Shown here: positions 60,628 to 64,000 of the stretch, piece after piece
How the letters are laid out: each line of letters begins with the position of its first letter
How positions within the stretch are numbered: the stretch's first letter is position 1
Assembly (NCBI GenBank): GCA_020722565.1
Contig: DYKO01000001.1
Span: forward strand, 62,001 to 126,000
Direction of reading: 5' to 3'
Length of the DNA: 64,000 bases
Source: Rikenella microfusus
Lineage (GTDB): Bacteria; Bacteroidota; Bacteroidia; Bacteroidales; Tenuifilaceae
The notes under the pieces: generated by a model
Database searches by the model: none
Seen by the model: the letters and a program-made list of their open reading frames with translations, nothing else
Told to the model about the DNA's origin: nothing
Made by a program: the position numbers and the translations under genes

Positions 60628-62181
60628 TTAATTATCGGCCACATCCCACCAAACGCGGGTGTTCAGGTTATCGGGGCCCTGGCGCTCAATGGCTTCGCTT
60701 AGCTTAACACCATTACGGGCATACTCGTCAGAAGGATAGCGCAAGCGCTGGGGTATTCTGCCATCATTGAGCCCATCCACCGCAGGAGTAAGCAACGGGT
60801 AACCGGTTCTACGCCACTCAAACCATGCCTGCAAGCCCTGATCGAACATGGCCACCCATTTTTGGTTGTATATTTTTTCTAATTCTTTACCAGTTTCCCA
60901 AGCCCCATCGTGTGCTAGAAAGTCGTTAATGTAATCATCAATTGATCTGGCTACTCCCTGATATTCATCATAGTAAATGGGGACATTTTCAACTATTTCT
61001 TGAGCAAACTGCCGATACGATTCCCCTATGCCCTGCTCATAGTAGCCCTGTGCGGTTTGGGTAGCCACAGTAAGCAACCCTCTAAAGGTTGCCTCTGCCA
61101 AAAGGAAGTTAACCTCTGCGCTGCTTATAAACATACCAGGTGCATCGGGTTTTCTAAAGTACTCCCCTAATTTTGAAGTTCTTCGAATACCATTGCCTAG
61201 GTAAACAGCTGCTTTAGCCGAAGTTAAACCATTGGGCAACCCAATCCAGAACCCTCCGGCTGCGGGAGTTTCGGCATAAACCACTATACGCCAATCGGGG
61301 TGTTCATGCTTGTTGGGATTGTACATGGCATCAATCAGGGTTTTACTTACCCTATGATCGTCACGGGTTTTATAGGTCTCGTTAAGAGGATTATTGTTGG
61401 GGTATGAGCCCAAATATATTAATGCCGCGTTTTGAGAGTTATCGCTTATTAATGGATAAACTGCAGGGTTAGCAATCATTTGATCAATTTCCTGTCTAAT
61501 ATAGTCTTGATAATCAGACTTATTAGACATTCTCATTAGCAGCCGCAACCGGAGTGAATTGGCAAATCGCTTCCAAAGGGTAATGTCACCATCAAACAAT
61601 ATATCACCAGCAATTTTGGAACTGCTTGACGAAAGAAGTGAATCATTTGCTATTTTCAATGAAGCGATTATATCTAAATAGATTGATTCCTGTTGGTCGT
61701 AGCTTGGGGTATAGGTGCTATCAACTTTAAAAGCCTGCGAATAGGGAATATCACCGTATATATCGGTTAATACCGAGAAGATGTAACTTTTAAGCACAAG
61801 GGCAACCCCTTTATAGTTTTTGTTCCCTAAGCTATCGCCAATTTCATATATGCGTTGCACCTCAATGCCGGGGCCTGCATACAACTCGTTCCAAACCATA
61901 TTTATCACATCGTTACGGGGTACATAGCGGTCCTCATCGGTATATTGCACCTTAGCCATATGCTGAACCCAGCAGGAACCAATCTCATGTCCAAGCCAAA
62001 CGTCGAAAACCCGATCGGCAATACCCTCGATGGCATTGGCTAAAAGTTTATCGGGATAATTTTTATTTATATCAATGGCATTGGAATTCCTGTTTATTTC
62101 CACAAAATTATCGGTGCAAGAAAGCATAAAAATGCCACCCAAAACCACTAGTACCTGCAATATTTTAAATCTCCTTTTCAT
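60628..62181 (-). CDS. SusD/RagB-family substrate-binding lipoprotein
   Basis: About 517 residues from the ATG at 62181; an in-frame TTG 12 bases earlier is less likely. Lipobox MLSC (Cys22). TPR-based SusD fold with segments such as YTPSYDQQESIYLDIIASLK and DITLWKRFANSLRLRLLMRM (given in 20 residues), FLLAEATFRG, and EKIYNQKWVAMFDQGLQAWFE (in part), close to the SusD-like 2 group. It caps the SusC channel and binds the incoming ligand on the cell surface. Starts 12 bases after susC's end. Ligand unknown. Confidence 0.93.
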   Translation of the reverse strand: MKRRFKILQVLVVLGGIFMLSCTDNFVEINRNSNAIDINKNYPDKLLANAIEGIADRVFDVWLGHEIGSCWVQHMAKVQYTDEDRYVPRNDVINMVWNELYAGPGIEVQRIYEIGDSLGNKNYKGVALVLKSYIFSVLTDIYGDIPYSQAFKVDSTYTPSYDQQESIYLDIIASLKIANDSLLSSSSSKIAGDILFDGDITLWKRFANSLRLRLLMRMSNKSDYQDYIRQEIDQMIANPAVYPLISDNSQNAALIYLGSYPNNNPLNETYKTRDDHRVSKTLIDAMYNPNKHEHPDWRIVVYAETPAAGGFWIGLPNGLTSAKAAVYLGNGIRRTSKLGEYFRKPDAPGMFISSAEVNFLLAEATFRGLLTVATQTAQGYYEQGIGESYRQFAQEIVENVPIYYDEYQGVARSIDDYINDFLAHDGAWETGKELEKIYNQKWVAMFDQGLQAWFEWRRTGYPLLTPAVDGLNDGRIPQRLRYPSDEYARNGVKLSEAIERQGPDNLNTRVWWDVADN

Positions 62182-62193
62182 GGCTGTTGTCAA

Positions 62194-64000
62194 TTAAAAC
62201 TTAAAACTCAGATTAACACCAAAGCTTCGGGAGGTAGGATGCTGCCCAAACTCCAACCCCTGCACATTGGAGTTGCTAAAAGCAGTTTCCGGATCGATAT
62301 GGGGTACTCGTGCGTATAAAAGGGCTAAATTGCGTCCCACTATCGATATGGAAACATCCCTTATTGAGGTTTTACCTATTTTAGGGAACGTGTACCCCAA
62401 TTGAACCTCTCTCAATTTAACAAAACTTGCATCAAATATACTGGGGAAGGCAATATTATTGTTGTAAGCGGCCTTATTGAACTCTTCGGCCGATACCACA
62501 ACATTATTTTCGACCCAACGACCTTGCCCATCGGGCATTACGCCCACACCAACGATTCCACCCTCGCGCCCCTTTAGGGTTTCCTTTAGCACCCCGGAAT
62601 ATCTTCCCCAGGTAGTTGTCATTGAGTAAATTTCGCCTCCCCAACGGGCATCAAACAATAAGCTAAACGAAAGGTTTTTGTACCTAATAGTATTTGACAA
62701 ACCAGCTATCCAGTCGGGCGTGTAATTGCCAAGGCTCTTTAAATCGCCCTGTTGGGGCAACCCATCAATATAAACAATACTACCATTTTCGTCGCGTTCA
62801 AAATCGTAGCCATAAAGTTCACCAAATGGTTTACCCGGTTCAGCAATGACATTCAGGCTCCAGTAGGTATCGAGCACATACTGATCGAGCCCCGATACCA
62901 ATTCTTTTACCCTGTTAGCATTTATTGCAAAGTTAAGCCCCGTGGTCCATTCAAAACCGCTTCGGGTTCGTACAGGGATTCCGTTAATTGTCAGCTCCAC
63001 TCCCCTGTTATCGATTCTACCTGCATTTACAATGGTTGAGCTATAGCCGGTGGTGGTACTAATTGGTAACCTGATTATCTGATCATAGGTACTTTGTGAG
63101 TAGTAGGTCAAATCAAAAGCCAATCGGTTCATGAAAAGCCTCACATCGGCACCTAGTTCAAACGACTGTGTGCGCTGGGGTTTAAGATTGGGATTAGGTA
63201 AATCGTTGGGAATGTATATCTGTGCAATTTTTGTACCGGCTTGCCAACCGTCGTTAAAGCGATATACGGGTTTAAGCTGGTATGGACCTGTATCGGCACC
63301 CACCTGGGCCCAACCGGCACGTAGCTTGGCAAAGCTAAATGTTCGGGTTTGGATGTCAAATAAATCGGTGAGGACTGCCGAGAGGTTGAATGAGGGATAA
63401 AAGTAGGAATTGTTTTCCGTTGGCAACGTGCTCGACCAGTCGTTACGACCGGTGAAATCGAGGAACAGCGCATTTTCCCAAACGAATTGTCCATTAAAGT
63501 AAAGGCTGTTCATCCGTTTCTTTGCAAGATAGTTCATGGTTACCACTGGAACACGGGAGTTCTCAAAGGTGTAAACATCTGGTACGCTTAACTCGGTTAT
63601 GTAGGCGCTAATGGTTTGCGCATACTGATCCATTCTGTTTCCTCCAAAATTGAAGCTAAACGAGAACTTTTCCGAGAACGTTTTATTAATCATAAACATA
63701 AAGTCGGTATTTACCTCTCGGAAGGTTTGCTTCGATTCGCTCAAAAAGCCATAAGGGCTCTCAATATCGTCGTATGCCGATTGGGCATGATTGTAGTTGG
63801 TGTAGTAATCAATACCTATGCCGGTTTTAAAGCTCAGCCATTCGGCAATTTTTATGGTTGATGTTGCTTGTCCCAGCAACCTGTCCCTATCTAAACCGTT
63901 GAGGTTTTCGTAAAGGGTAAAGTAGGGATTATTATGGTAATTGTAGTTCCAGTTTCGCTTACTTCCATCGGGATACTCGTACTGCTTAAGATCTGCCACA
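62194..64000 (-). CDS. SusC/RagA-family TonB-dependent receptor, 5' end beyond window
   Basis: 602 codons of the C-terminal part are visible; the N-terminal plug and signal peptide lie past the right edge. The visible part is a beta-barrel: many aromatic, Asn-rich strand pairs, for example FLDFTGRNDWSSTLPTENNS, ELGADVRLFMNRLAFDLTYY and SFSLLFDARWGGEIYSMTTT, with the terminal strand SRSFGVNLSFKF ending in Phe. SusC-type receptors import glycans, peptides or other large ligands with energy from TonB. The SusD-like and lipoprotein genes follow, so this is one uptake locus. Substrate cannot be inferred. Confidence 0.93.
   Translation of the reverse strand, partial: VADLKQYEYPDGSKRNWNYNYHNNPYFTLYENLNGLDRDRLLGQATSTIKIAEWLSFKTGIGIDYYTNYNHAQSAYDDIESPYGFLSESKQTFREVNTDFMFMINKTFSEKFSFSFNFGGNRMDQYAQTISAYITELSVPDVYTFENSRVPVVTMNYLAKKRMNSLYFNGQFVWENALFLDFTGRNDWSSTLPTENNSYFYPSFNLSAVLTDLFDIQTRTFSFAKLRAGWAQVGADTGPYQLKPVYRFNDGWQAGTKIAQIYIPNDLPNPNLKPQRTQSFELGADVRLFMNRLAFDLTYYSQSTYDQIIRLPISTTTGYSSTIVNAGRIDNRGVELTINGIPVRTRSGFEWTTGLNFAINANRVKELVSGLDQYVLDTYWSLNVIAEPGKPFGELYGYDFERDENGSIVYIDGLPQQGDLKSLGNYTPDWIAGLSNTIRYKNLSFSLLFDARWGGEIYSMTTTWGRYSGVLKETLKGREGGIVGVGVMPDGQGRWVENNVVVSAEEFNKAAYNNNIAFPSIFDASFVKLREVQLGYTFPKIGKTSIRDVSISIVGRNLALLYARVPHIDPETAFSNSNVQGLEFGQHPTSRSFGVNLSFKF

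Overview
The window looks like a chromosome segment of a Bacteroidota bacterium, most likely a Bacteroidales-type anaerobe. The evidence is a SusC/SusD outer-membrane uptake locus, the short ribosomal protein THX, a sodium-pumping methylmalonyl-CoA decarboxylase operon, tryptophanase, many lipoprotein signal peptides, and the Bacteroidota -7 promoter box (TAnnTTTG) in front of at least twenty genes on both strands. Genus cannot be fixed from this content. Gene order is ordinary housekeeping; I see no prophage, transposase, integrase, CRISPR array, tRNA or rRNA. The SusC gene runs off the right edge and a CotH-family gene runs off the left edge.

Layout. 1-6.6 kb: secreted CotH-family protein, HIT protein and GreA, two small envelope proteins, a Rieske-like lipoprotein, an LTA-synthase-type sulfatase and an Asp/Glu racemase. 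6.6-11.2 kb: a small conserved protein, a MATE exporter, tryptophanase and a UbiA/MqnP-type prenyltransferase. 11.3-14.9 kb: a TPR sensor kinase with an NtrC-type regulator. 14.9-20.8 kb: PheT with a macro-domain protein, then aspartokinase and diaminopimelate decarboxylase behind a leader that carries a short reading frame and a terminator. 20.8-26.4 kb: acyl-CoA synthetase, GAPDH, then an operon of transaldolase-like aldolase, YciO-like protein and MobA. 26.4-33.1 kb: a large PAS kinase, two response regulators and UvrB. 33.4-38.0 kb: a four-gene operon (HD hydrolase, inositol monophosphatase-type enzyme, lipid A acyltransferase, glycosyltransferase) and an Na+/H+ antiporter. 38.2-41.5 kb: molybdenum cofactor operon moeA-moaA-moaC-(MOSC/Mog fusion). 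41.6-48.3 kb: thioredoxin, CCA-adding enzyme, 7TM-HD phosphodiesterase, a frameshifted TPR-SpoIIE phosphatase and THX. 48.4-53.1 kb: methylmalonyl-CoA epimerase and sodium-pump decarboxylase operon. 53.2-55.3 kb: ECF sigma factor, membrane anti-sigma candidate and a repetitive secreted protein. 55.4-59.7 kb: PgeF-type protein, OPT transporter and peptidase T. 59.7-64 kb: SusC/SusD/lipoprotein uptake locus.

The metabolic picture is of a fermentative or anaerobic peptide and amino-acid user: tryptophanase, OPT transporter, peptidase T, and the mce-mmd operon, which takes methylmalonyl-CoA to propionyl-CoA while pumping sodium. The NhaP-type antiporter would fit a sodium-cycling membrane.

The most interesting points are the putative transcription attenuator ahead of the lysine operon, a terminator-like hairpin plus a strong Shine-Dalgarno in the greA leader, a compact MoaA lacking about 45 internal residues, a lamin-tail/OadG fusion in the sodium pump, an altered Rieske motif, and a frameshift that splits a SpoIIE phosphatase. 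All functional calls come from reading motifs and recalled families; no searches were run.
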